A stretch of 64,000 nt of DNA from Chaenocephalus aceratus. Taxonomy: Eukaryota > Chordata > Actinopteri > Perciformes > Channichthyidae. Under the pieces are notes generated by a model that worked only from the letters and a program-made list of their open reading frames with translations, was not told the DNA's origin and searched no databases. The stretch spans positions 8,850,982 to 8,914,981 of the forward strand of contig CM043800.1 of assembly GCA_023974075.1 (NCBI GenBank). Direction: 5' to 3'. Of this stretch, positions 10,886-21,638 are shown in pieces; position 1 is the first letter of the stretch, and every line of letters begins with the position of its first letter. A program made the translations under genes and the position numbers.

Positions 10886-11267
10886 CTGTGACTGCCCCAA
10901 ACTCCCAATGTGCAAATCAAAAATCAAAACTCACCTTTTCAGAACTGCTTTTAATTTGTAAATAATGTTATGTTTTATATATTGTAAGAGTGTTGGTTTA
11001 ATTATGTTTTTAGGATGTTGTACTCTTTAAAGTTTATTTGAGTTTCCAGAAAACGCATTATTATTTTTATTTGTGGTGATTTTACTTGCAAAGCATTCAT
11101 TCACCGAGTGTAGCTGACGTCAACTCCCCAACTCTCCACTCTCTACCAGACAGCGGTGAAGAGGAACATTGCAAAATCAAGTACAACAAAAGCAACAATA
11201 ATAAATGACTCGAAAAGAAGATCAGGGGTAAAAAAGAAAATACAAGGCATTTGTGTCATGTACTCAC

Positions 11268-11461
11268 TGGGAGAGAATAACATGTTGTCGTTGCACTCCT
11301 CCTCGTCAGTACAGGAGCAGAAGTGAGCCATTCCACTCGTTGTGTTCTTCTCCTTCATCACACAGGTGGAGCTGTTGTAGTCTTCCAGCATAACACCATA
11401 GAGCGGCTTGGACGGGTCATGACACAGGGTTTCAATGGAGAAGCCTGTCTCATTCTTCCTC
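11268..11461 (-). CDS. tgfbr2: TGF-beta receptor type II, exon 3 (ectodomain, C-terminal half)
   Basis: 194-nt exon bounded by an acceptor (CTGTTAG before the exon) and a GTGAGT donor. It completes the Trp codon begun in exon 2 and adds 64 codons, from RKNETGFSIETLCHDP to CSCTDEEECNDNMLFSP, leaving at phase 1. This is the second half of the three-finger receptor fold: five cysteines that with seven from exon 2 make the twelve of the family's six disulfides, and the hallmark ECNDN end. NET, NSS and NTT are possible N-glycosylation sites. The Glu before the last Cys lies where the human receptor uses Glu119 to contact the ligand (family knowledge). The next exon, with membrane segment and kinase, is outside the window. 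Open reading continues into the intron but is not coding. Confidence 0.93.
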
Positions 11462-11570
11462 CTAACAGACAGACAGAGCACAGAAGTAATGGTTAAAACT
11501 ATATATATATATATTATATAGTGAATCACATCTAAGAGTTAAAGGCAGTTTTCTGCTCTCAGGTACCTAC
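11462..11570 (-). other. tgfbr2 intron 2 (109 nt)
   Basis: Donor GTAGGT and acceptor TAG, with a short (TA)n stretch inside. The phase (two bases of a Trp codon before, one after) is consistent. It is very short beside the neighbouring introns of more than 11 kb. Confidence 0.88.
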
Positions 11571-11715
11571 CAGATCGAGACACAGACCTCGTTGCTGTCG
11601 TCACAGATGGATGTGATGGAGCAGTTGGACATGCAGGTGCCAGTGCCACTGCAGGAGGACAGCTCCAGATCACAGAACATACAGAGCTGACTCATAGGGT
11701 ATAAAGGGGGCATAC
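11571..11715 (-). CDS. tgfbr2: TGF-beta receptor type II, exon 2 (ectodomain, N-terminal half)
   Basis: 145-nt exon after a TTCTGCAG acceptor, ending before a GTAGGT donor. It codes 47 codons plus the split Gly and Trp codons. The reading is [20 protein letters not shown], then [20 protein letters not shown], then [20 protein letters not shown] is a signature of TGF-beta type II receptors and separates them from activin and BMP type II receptors. Seven cysteines fit the first fingers of the fold; Leu and Phe around the first Cys pair and the Asp after it lie where the human receptor binds TGF-beta. Only about twelve residues precede the first Cys, a short N-terminal extension. The protein is a single-pass Ser/Thr kinase receptor that binds TGF-beta at the cell surface and phosphorylates the type I receptor. 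Confidence 0.94.
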
Positions 11716-11906
11716 CTGCAGAACACACACATACACACATCGATTCAGGCAAGTTCTGTTATCAGCAATGTAATGGCAGTTCTTGCTCTGGCTAGAGGTA
11801 GACATATGTTGACAGGTTGATGAATATATATAGCAAGGGAGACTATTTGTGTGACTGATCTGTAACATGACATCAATAGTAAGTCCATGTGTGTCACAGA
11901 ACGAAA

Positions 11907-11990
11907 GGTATGAAACAACATCAGGTATGAAACAACATCAGGTATGAAACAACATCAGTATGAAACAACATCAGGTATGAAACAACATCA
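11907..11990. repeat. 17-bp tandem repeat, five units
   Basis: Unit GGTATGAAACAACATCA repeated five times; the fourth copy lacks one G, and the array ends in GGTAAAAAGG. It lies 190 bp upstream (in gene orientation) of exon 2 of the receptor gene. No function is evident. Confidence 0.95.
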
Positions 11991-12182
11991 GGTAAAAAGG
12001 AAGTAGCGATTTTTATTTCTTACATTGCCATGAAACTTGCTGAGCCCATTCATGCTAATTAAAGCTTAAGCTTGGGATCCAAGTTATACACAAAGTCGCC
12101 AATTGGATGGAAGTTGTGTGCATCATGTTAAACAAATCAGAAACATTCTTGTAAACTAATTCTCAAGGGAAAGATTTGACCT

Positions 12183-12247
12183 AGGCAAGGCAATTTATGT
12201 ATAGCACTTTTCAGCACGTGGCGATTCAAAGTGCTTTACAGATTAAA
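12183..12247 (-). mobile_element. LINE/SINE 3'-tail fragment
   Basis: On the minus strand it reads TGTAAAGCACTTTGAATCGC and ends in TTGCCTTGCCT, the same kind of tail seen on the plus strand at 61205-61690 (GTAAAGCACCTTG ... AACTTGCCTTGCC). Such tails are shared by fish LINEs and the SINEs they mobilise. Only the tail is recognisable. Confidence 0.5.
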
Positions 12248-13019
12248 AGCAAAAGACATTTAAGAACAATAGTAGGTCTACGTTTAATAGACCTAGTATG
12301 TATGATATTCTAAACGATATACTGTAAAGCACACAGTGGGTTGGAACAACAGTAAAGCATTAGCTACCCGGATGTAACTAGGTCTGGACCAACACATGTG
12401 AACACAACAGCGGAGCCACAAACCATCATCGAGCTGCACTGTGACTGTATCAACAACCTTACATGTGCTGTAGGCCTAAAGGAAATCATTTAGCCATACA
12501 AGACTAAGCACAACCACACCAAACCACCAACAGTGAAAGCCACAGCTGATGGGCAGACTGTGCCAAGCTACAGCACTTTAACATCAAAACTACTTTAGAT
12601 GCATAATCCAAAATAATCTTCAAAAAAGTCTTCCAAAAGACTGCAAAAGTTTATTTATTTATGCATTTATCATTTACATGGTCTTTTGTAAATGCTTTAG
12701 ATTTTTCGGAACGTAGGGATAAATGAACAATCTGTCAACTGGGAAGTCTACAAATATGAAGGTTTGAAATGACCTCAGGGTAATTAGACATAATTATAAA
12801 ATAGGCTCAGACTTAGAAATGGAAATGACCTTTCCTCTCATTGTTGGAACTTCTCCTCATGGCAACTAAGCCATTGATCTTTTGTTCCCATTATCCGAAA
12901 CAACCACTTCCTGTCTCTGCACTCAGAAATCTGATACATTCCGCCTGAAGATTCAATGTACAGTATGACTGGTTATGTAGTCTGTGACCTATGATGTCAT
13001 TGCAATAAAACCAGAACTC

Positions 13020-13371
13020 TATGTTCCCTATGCTTCGACATAGCTCCGGTGTTCACGCCGGCAGAGCGCAGCAACGGCCTGCTGGAAGCCCGCCACCGCA
13101 GACCAGCGCCGCATCTGATGACTCTCTAAAAATGGGACTCTTTCATTTTAACATTAAATACGCAAGCGCTTCCCTAAAAGACTTCATATAACCAGAGCGA
13201 GCAGCAGTTAGCCACGAGCTAACGGGATTCCGCAAGCTAACACATCTACTGGTGTCCTCTGCTTTGTACACAGCTTACGGACATGCAACGACTACCACGA
13301 TTCAACTGGTTGTCAGTGCAACAATAAAGACAGCTGCTTTCCTTCACCTCAAAGGTATGTGCCAGCTAAGC
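13020..13371 (+). other. Exon-like stretch in antisense orientation within intron 1
   Basis: A moderately GC-rich, CpG-containing block ending in CACCTCAAAG followed by GTATGTGCC, a plausible splice donor on the plus strand. It contains CAATAAAACC upstream and no long open frame. It could be a first exon of a non-coding antisense transcript or of a decayed retroelement promoter. Nothing else supports transcription. Confidence 0.25.
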
Positions 13372-14283
13372 TAACAAGCGCTCAGTTCGGTAGCATTTTC
13401 ATTCACAGCTACGTAAGTTATGTGTTGTTTGGTTTGCGAAAAGAGCAAATAATTATAAATATAAAAAAATAGGATAAGATTAAAAAAGTATGTAAAATGA
13501 AATCTATAGGCCTATGCATGTTGGGAATCAACATGGTCTGCTGTGTGCAGGGTATCACCTGCTGATAGTATCTTGGCAGGACTTGTTGGTGAGTTAGCAA
13601 TCACTAACTGGCACCATTATCATTCATTAAGCGAAGGGGAGACGGTCACGGAACTGCACAAACATTATTTTCGGTACAGTTTACAAGAATTCCTAAATAA
13701 ATGTTGACACCCAAAGTAGCTTAAATATACATAAATATAGCTTAAAACCATCCTTATAATAGCTATCCCTTTGACACATTTACATTATCTCTGTATTGCC
13801 CTGGCTGCTTGAGAGGTATTGCATGTGGTACAATGGGTCACATGCTGCCTGAGCTCAGACTGGCAATGTCATCATTCTCTTTAGCATGGCTTGCGCTGCC
13901 TCTGTGATCACCCTCTGGTCTGAGACCTGTCAGAACTGCCTGTTAACTCAAAGCCCCATGAGAAACCCAGGAAGTCCTCTTCGCCTCTTAGTCTTATAGA
14001 TATATGCCTTTAATGCCAGCCTGGAAATGAAGCTTTTACCATGTGGCCGGTGGTTCAAAGGATTACAGGATGAAATGGAAGCCCTGTGTGTAGTATCCAG
14101 GTGCAAAAGGGGGGTTTCAATTCAGCTGGGAGGTCTGAGTTTAAGCCACCATGACGCCAAACGTCTGCCCTTGTTCAGCTCCACTGAGCAGTACACTGAA
14201 TTCCTTCCAGCACTGTGCAATGTCTATCAGTTTCTACTACAGCTCTGGCTGAAATCAACAGCTGACACTGGTTCCACTACCTT

Positions 14284-14506
14284 GAAGAAGAAGAGAAGAA
14301 GAAGAGAAGAAGAAGACAGAAGAAAGAAGAAGAAGAAGAAGAAGAAGAAGAAGAACGAGAAGAAGAGAGAAGAAGAAGAAGAAGAAGACAGAAGAAGAAG
14401 AAGAAGAGAAGAAAGAAGAAGAAGAAGAAGAAGAAGAGAAGAAGAAGAAGAGAAGAAGAAGAAGAAGAAGAAGAAGAAGAAGAAGAAGAAGAAGAAGAAG
14501 AAGAAG
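14284..14506. repeat. (GAA)n microsatellite, SINE tail
   Basis: About 220 bp of GAA/AGA repeats with AAG and GAC interruptions. It directly abuts the 3' end (minus strand ...GATGAATAAAGT) of the SINE at 14507-14812, so on the SINE strand it is a (CTT)n tail. The long Lys/Arg/Glu frame across it is an artefact. Confidence 0.92.
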
Positions 14507-14812
14507 ACTTTATTCATCCCTTACAAGGAAATGTCTTTCCCCACTCTGTTGTGTTTTACACACACACGTGAGGATATACATGCACAAATACAGAGGATAT
14601 ATACATGCACACACAACCACATGCAGATAGTAGAGGTGGCAGAGCAGAGACGCTGCCAGGTGCCTTGCTCATGGGCACCTCGGCAGTGGCCTTGAAGGTG
14701 AACTGGCACCTCTCAGCTCACTCAATTATTATTTTTTGTCCGATCAGGACTTGAACCGGCGCCCCTTTGGTTCCAAGACCAAGTCCCTACAGACTGAGCC
14801 ACTGCCGCCTCA
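14507..14812 (-). mobile_element. tRNA-derived SINE
   Basis: On the minus strand the head begins TGAGGCGGCAGTGGCTCAGT, a box-A-like element, followed by a box B, GGTTCAAGTCC, at tRNA spacing. The body contains GGTGCCCATGAGCAAGGCAC, common in fish SINEs, and the 3' end GGGATGAATAAAGT runs into the (CTT)n tail. It is not a functional tRNA: no clean cloverleaf or acceptor pairing was seen. Confidence 0.78.
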
Positions 14813-16090
14813 AACTTTAGCTTGATTCAATATTCAATGATTTGTTTTATTCTTACTGAAAGAAGTGGAAGGCGTTCATGGGCTTTTCTGTCGATTAAGC
14901 AATGAGTGATCTCCAGCAGCACGAGTTACTTCAACTTGAACCCTCTTTGAATAAGTTAGCACATTGCTTAACATCACATGGAAGTTGTGTCTTTCTTATC
15001 CATTTCTTTTCAAAAGTAAATGAAGTTAATAAATAACATTGAAGGATGTTCCTTCACACTTCACCGGCGGAGGGTAGTTTATTTAGTGAGTGATGGATTT
15101 GATCACCTCTGAAGGGCAAATGCAAACAAGCACACCTCCAGGTCCACCAAAACAAACTCCGCTTTGCAGAAACAAGTCATGTTAAAAGATGAGTTGCTAC
15201 TTGTATCAAGATTTAAAGGATATGTTCTGCAAAATGAAACAATCAATCCAGATCAATTAAGATGTTTTCCTAGATACTGACTAATGTCTAAGAAGTCCAT
15301 GCAGTCAGATTCAAGACTGAATCCTTTTTGCAGCAATAACACACACTGAAGCTCAGAGCATCCAAAAGGAAAAGTCAATCGTGTGCTTTCGCCTGTGAGG
15401 GCTGGGTTTCCCTCTCCGCTGTCTGAGGAAGGGTGCGTGTTGGTCTCGGTCCTCTTAAGAGTCATTCCAGACCTTCAATAGCGTTTTCAACTTTGAAAAC
15501 TGCAGCTTTGTATTAAGTTCAACCACTAACTTAGCCTTGAGATGGTGTGATTTAACCACTGATATTCTTGTTCTTTCTGAAATTGTGTGTGCAAAACTGT
15601 CATCCGCCTTATTAGGGCTGTCAACGTTAACGCGTTCACGACCAGGATTCACTGGAAACCTTAATGTGTAAAGAAATGCAGCACAGTTTGGACAGACTGG
15701 AGACCACTGGACACTGGGAAATGCACCTGTGTGGTGAGGAAAGCTGATAAGCCTTTGGCTGACTCGGTCAACTGGTTCTTGAAGTTGCACAGGAGTGGGA
15801 GATAGTGGTCAGGGTCACAACTGGAGTAACAGCAGAGATAATACTACCATATAAGTACACTTTCCAAAATTGATGGCGGAGCACCAAACTTCCATCACTC
15901 ACTCAGCATTCATAAATTAGATAAATCAGTAAAGACACTCAATTACTTTAAATCCAATACTTTAAAATCCATGTTCCCTGCCTGGTGGAAAGCAAATGAT
16001 CTGCTCAACTCCTCTCCTTCTGCCTCGACACCCAGCAACCATAACGCCACGTCCGTCCCTTCAAGTACAGAGTTGAAAGAGGCCACATAA

Positions 16091-16290
16091 CTAATATTAC
16101 ATTACATGTCACTTGTTAGACGCTTTCATCCAAGCGACTTACATACATTCAGTACTGTGGGCAATCCCCACAGGAGCAACTTGGGGTGACTTGTCTCAGG
16201 GACACAACGACATGCTGGCTGCAGTGGGGTTTGAACCTGTGCTCCCCTGATCCGAACACCAACGCACTATCCACTGCGCCACACGCCTCC
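16091..16290 (-). mobile_element. tRNA-derived SINE, copy A
   Basis: On the minus strand: GGAGGCGTGTGGCGCAGTGG (box A region), GGTTCAAACCCC (box B), a central GTCGTTGTGTCCCTGAGACA block and a tail GCGTCTAACAAGTGACATGT ending in ATGTAATGTAATA. A second copy lies at 57828-58025. The tail resembles LINE tails used by teleost SINEs. Confidence 0.85.
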
Positions 16291-16440
16291 AAACTAAAAC
16301 CAAACATTCCTCTCCTATACTATTAAACCTATTAGCACAATTGTTCAAACTCTTTTCTCACGAGAATACTAGTTCTATACCAGCAAACAAATGGGCATCA
16401 GACTACAATACAGACAGACATCAACCGGCTATTTGTAATT

Positions 16441-16791
16441 CAGGGTTGTCAACTCTCACGCATTGGCGCTCTCACGCTGCCCAAACTATTCTCACGCCAA
16501 AAACAAGAATACCGAAGACTAGAAACGGTTTTGAAAACTTTTGTCACGTAGTGATCGTCTTCTCAATAGAACATCTTTGATAATGTCTTTCGGCCAATCA
16601 GAATCAAGATAACGGCGTGGTGTTGTTGCAGGAAGTCCCGACGGAGAATACTTTTGCTGTAGTAGGCTACATCTCTATCTATATACATCGATACAACATT
16701 ACGTGTTGATAGAAATCAACACGTAATGAAATAAGAACCCACGGTTTGACAAAATCTCACTCCAGCCAGGTACCCAAAGTTGGCAACCCTG
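16441..16791. mobile_element. hAT-like miniature element (CAGGGTTG termini)
   Basis: 351 bp with ends CAGGGTTGTCAACTCTCACG and ...AAAGTTGGCAACCCTG. The flanks TTGTAATT and TTGTATTA agree at six of eight positions, a worn TSD. A 14-bp-arm hairpin lies inside at 16697-16728. No coding capacity. Confidence 0.75.
16697..16728. repeat. Short perfect hairpin
   Basis: Arms of 14 bp (CATTACGTGTTGAT and its complement) around a 4-base loop, AGAA, within the miniature element at 16441-16791. Confidence 0.9.
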
Positions 16792-19700
16792 TTGTATTAC
16801 ACATTCTTCATGATACAAACCTCAAATCCAATTATTCAATACATTCTACTCACATCCTTCCGCGCGGAGTACACATCACCACACTTTCATTCTCAAAGCA
16901 TTTAGCATAGTGGAGAAACCACTTTTACTCAGCGAGAAGACAGAATAAATGTGTCAATTAACCAATATTTCTATCTATTAACAGAACAGCAAACCTGGAA
17001 CTGCTCTCTCTTCAATCTTTAAGGACAAAATGACCCCTTACATTTTTGTTACCTCTTTCCTTCAGTCTTCCAGAGAAAATGTGTCTTTACACAACTCTAG
17101 CCTTATGCTAATAACATTAGCTGAATGCTGCATCCAGGATGGTGTGAAGGCAAATGCTTTGGAAGTAGCTTTCAGCTAATAAATTGCTAGCATTCAATGT
17201 AGCAATAGCAGAAACCGTATTCACTTACTATAAGGTTATTAGCAGGCTTCTGCTAATACGGGTAGCATGTTGTTCATGTGGTGAAACTCGACTAAGAGAA
17301 CGCAGTTGTTTGTCTGTAAACTTGTGAGCAATAACAGTGCAACATTTTGACTTTGTATTGTCTTTTCAGCTCCTTTATAATTTACATATAAGCACACGGT
17401 TGTTTGCTGCTGTTTTTAATGGTTTGTAAATATAATGAGAAACTTAAATTTGAAAATGTTCTATTTTATGTGAAAAAAAAAGTGTTTTTGTATAATGTCA
17501 ATTGTATTCCTTTTCTTCTTTCCTAAAAAACAAGTGGGCAAGTCTGACTTTTCCGTAACAGCCAAGAAAATTGCAATTGGTGCTCTCTAAAGAACACCAT
17601 GAAAGTATTATTGAGCTCACTGTGGTACTCCCCCTGTTACTCATTCACATGCATGCAGTGTCTGTGGCACTCTGCTGCATTAAACACAGCAGGGTGTGTG
17701 TCTGGGTTGTGTGGGTGTAGCGCTCTGCTATTTCACACTCAGGATCCCGCCTCATCTGGACTGTGAGATGGAATGTGTCTGAAATGATATGAACTGTGCT
17801 TAATGCACAAAAACACACATGTCTCATAATAGACTGTACACATAGACAGAAGCAGGTTACCTTAAAGGAGAACGTGTACATGTGCACACCAGGAAGGAGA
17901 ATTCATGAGTCAAACCTCCTCTGGTTGGATTAAACAGCGCTGCCATGTCAATTGATTTAGCGGTAGCACAACGCTCTTGTTGTTGGAGAGAAGAAGCCCC
18001 CTCAATCATGGTTAAGTGGCTAAATGTAGAATCAAACACCCACTCTCTTTACTCAATCAGTTTGACATTTATGATAATAACTGAAGTGTCATCTTAGTAG
18101 AATTTACTGCAGTACAATTAAGACCGGTGGCAGATGGATATAAAGTGTTGATTTAAAATATGTCTTTTTGATCCAGCTGGTAGGTGGGCCTTGGATTTGG
18201 CTTGACTGTTTACAACATGGCGGCCAATTCAGCTGAACTGAAATGCATTGATTGGAGTTCATAAGCAGGGACTGACACAGCTCCCTGGCTCTGGTTGTTT
18301 CACATGCAGACACATTCTGTAGCGCACTAACTGTCAGATTTTTTGTTTTGTTATTTTTATGCTTACGAGAACTAAACTGTTTCGTTTGTTTCGAAGATGT
18401 GAGGAAAAATATTAATCTTTTATTGCACAATGTCTTGAATCTTTTTGGCACCTTAAAAATGCTGGCTTAACTGCTGCCAACATATCTCATGGAAACCCCC
18501 ACATTCTCCATCTACTACTAATGGATATCTTCCTTTCATGACGTTCTAATCTAAGAACTGTGGATCCCTTCTATCAACAATGCTAAAGGAGAAACACTAA
18601 AGGCTTTAAAAGAGCTGCTGACCTAGTTGTATCCTTCATATAAAATATGGTCGTAGAATATGTACACCTTGAGGAGTAGGGGATAGGAGAGGACTCATTG
18701 CCAAGTTAGTGTACAAAGATATATCATTATCATTTAAAACAAAAAGTAAATGTACTGAAACAGCAATGCTAAGTACATCAGAATGACGGTTACAGTAGCA
18801 GCATTGCTAACAGCTGAATTCCCTCCCCTCACATCCTCAGTGCCTGGAAATCCACTGAGGAAGTGAGCTCAAAGTGAGGGGGGGCACACAGGAAACTCTG
18901 CGGCAGGCTGATCCAATGTGAAAGAAAAAGCGTAAAATCTGCACAGTAGGCAGGTGTACTGTAGGTCAGTGTCACTGCAAGGTTCATCATTGGAGAGTAA
19001 CAGATTACATGTAACAGGATTACGTAATCAGGATAACAAGGTGAATGTATTCCATTACAGTTACATAAAAGACTTCATCATATTGCTGGTACATTTAAAA
19101 AACTGTGTGTATTAAACTAAAACGGAGCATTTTCTGTCAGCTCAGATTTATTTCTGCTTCTTTAAACCGTAGTATGTGCTCATGTGTTTCATTATGCTGC
19201 CTGAATATGCTGAATGAAAGGCAGGTTTTCCGATCAATAAAATATTTTTTTATCCTAAATATTTTGGTTTCTTCTTTCTAAGGTCACATTGTTCTGTTGC
19301 CTTACTGTACATAAAACACTGAACTAAAAACATCTAATTGTTATTTATTTTCTCTTGAATGTATTGGCATTGCATTTGATATCGAGGTAACCCTGAAGTG
19401 ACGCAAAGGAATCAGGTTACTCTCACTCGTGTTTAATGACTGGAAGTTGAGACACACATTAGAAGCATATTGCTCCCCTGCTGCACCGTATCTGAAACAC
19501 ATGGAGATGTGCTGCAGATGATCTCAATGCATCTCCAGCTAATTATTCAGGAGATAGTAAAGTCCTTTCCTAGGATTTAAACAATCACTGTGTGTCATGT
19601 TTTGCCATGGGTGCATAATATCATTAATATAATATCATGAGTTATTTGATATAGCGTAACCAAAATAACTATTTTAGAGGTAAGTACTGTATTTATGCCC

Positions 19701-21196
19701 TCTAGCTGTTGTGAGCAGGAGCCTTTTTATGTATCATCTATTTCTTCTTAGCATTTATTTAGTTAAGGTGTCCACATTCCATAGTTGAATGCTACACTGA
19801 CCCTCCTCTGGAGCAATGCAATGAAATATCTGTGGAAATAAGAATGGTTCTTCTCTCCGGTCTCGCCCTGTCAGAGAAATGAGGGTAGACAACTGGCAGG
19901 AGGCTGCGCGGGGCTACATAACTGCCCCAGCAGGCGGCTCAGCCCCCCTCCCTCCGCTCCTTAAAGTTATCCCACTACAACTCAGTCTCTCCAACTTGCC
20001 TACAATCCTCTCATTCCTCCTAACTGTGTTCCTTTCATCCCAGCCTGCCTCTCGTCTCTTTGACCCCAGAGTCAGCCAAGCGGGTTAAGAGGGAAGAGCG
20101 CGGGACGACGACTAATATGGTCAAAATCAGATGGAGACACTTCAGTGGGGTTAAACTGTGTGGTGCCTCCTAAAAGAAAACATTGATCTGTTTCTCTTTT
20201 GTACAGCCTCCTGTTTCCCTTTCTGCCTTTTGTTTTGATGGGTACAGGATGGAATAGCTTGAGTCGATATTTTTGGCTAAGCACCGGATTGGGGAATGTC
20301 CCAGCACAGGGGGGCATCTGCGCAGACACTGAGATTCCCTGAAATGAAGAAGGAACTGTCCTGTGACAGACCCCGAGCTCCACATCAATGAAAGCACACA
20401 AAGAAAGAAAAGTTTAAGATAACACGTCCTGATGTTTGAATGAGCAATGCGTCACTCAGAGGTGGGCAGGAGCAACACAGACGGGGAGTGTGTGTGCTAA
20501 TGTGTATTGGTGGGCAGATGGGGGCATGAGGGTGGAAGTTTGAAGTTTGTATGTCTATTTGTGACACATACAAAGCAGTGGGGCCACACAATCCCTCTGG
20601 TATGTGGGATTTCCAGGTTCAAAATAGGCCCTGCCGTGGGAGGAGGGCAGGACCTAACAGCAGAAAGAGGAGGGGAGAAGAAGAGTACAACTCAGGATTT
20701 TATGTGTTCACGGCAACCAAAGGCAGAATTTGGCTTGTCATTGTCGTGCTGTGCTTAATCTACCCACCTGTCACAAGCGTGGGGAAGTTTCATGGCCGGT
20801 TGAAGTGGGAGGTGTTTGGTATGACGGATGGAAAGCAGCCAAGTCGGCTACAGTGCCACTGTTCACACATGTGGTGAGCGCAGAGGAGGGAAAGTGGGAC
20901 AGCCGCCACACACACTGACAAGCAGACTTGAACACATATCCCCCAAAACACTCTCTCACTGCGGTCATGCAGGAAATGTGGAACTAGGTGGAACATACAA
21001 TAACAACACCATGCAGCCAATGAGGGGCAACATCTCTATTTTGAACTGTAGTGGATTTTCACAAATGTCAAAGTAACCAAATATAAGGATTTTGTATAAA
21101 AAAAAACCTGCGTTTTGTCACATCTTTAAAAAGTTCATGTGAAGATACAAGAAGAACGGTCCAGGACAAAGATGAGTATCTCTACAAGGAGTTTAC
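16792..21196. other. Intron 1 sequence without recognised features
   Basis: About 4.4 kb with no recognisable exon, RNA gene or bounded transposon. Around 18995-19075 a short stretch of ATTACATGTAACAGGATTACGT-like wording suggests a worn repeat fragment. Confidence 0.4.
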
Positions 21197-21200
21197 TTAA

Positions 21201-21579
21201 AGGTGGGGGAGGTCATTTTGGAGAAACCAGCTCGAGTGCGCTAGAATTTGAAAAAACACAACTGGAACAAATCTGCCACTTCCTTACAGAGCCCCTCCTC
21301 CAACACACACGGACGCGCACATGACCAATGAGGGCACGAGATAAGTTTGTGCACAGATGGAAGGCTGACAGGCAGGTAGGCCATCCAGTTATTTTAGCCG
21401 GGCCGGCTCAGATGATTGGTCGTGCTTTTTACAGTACTACGGCTTCCACATATGACGTTTTTTTATGGATTTTTGTCAAAGCTTCAGATATTCATTGCTA
21501 TCGGGATGTTAAGAGCATTCCATGGAATATAACAACAAGTGTATCTCGAGCCGGTTTCTGAAACTTACCTACCCCACCT
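21201..21579. mobile_element. TTAA-flanked miniature element, copy 1
   Basis: 379 bp starting AGGTGGGGGAGGTCATTTTG and ending ...CTTACCTACCCCACCT, flanked by TTAA at 21197-21200 and 21580-21583. Related copies are at 52472-56139 (interrupted) and 56495-56914 (reversed). TTAA duplication is typical of piggyBac-type transposition; no transposase is present. Confidence 0.85.
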
Positions 21580-21638
21580 TTAATGTCACATCATTGCTTT
21601 TGATGGGCTCCGCATTACTGGTCAATTACACCAAACAC

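Noticed and set aside
1..11267. Search for the tgfbr2 transmembrane and kinase exons
   Set aside because: No frame with a Gly-rich loop, HRD or DFG motif was found on the minus strand, so those exons must be outside the window.
11143..11529. 128-codon open frame with apparent membrane segments around exon 3
   Set aside because: Only 11268-11461 is exon. The hydrophobic ends come from reading through splice sites into the introns and are not the receptor's membrane segment.
14027..14695. 222-codon frame rich in Lys, Arg and Glu
   Set aside because: It is the translation of the (GAA)n tract with flanking SINE sequence; no conserved domain and no splice context.
14735..14812. tRNA-like sequence with box A and box B
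   Set aside because: The acceptor stem does not pair and a SINE body and tail follow; the same applies to the heads at 16230-16290 and 57960-58025. They are SINE heads, not tRNA genes.
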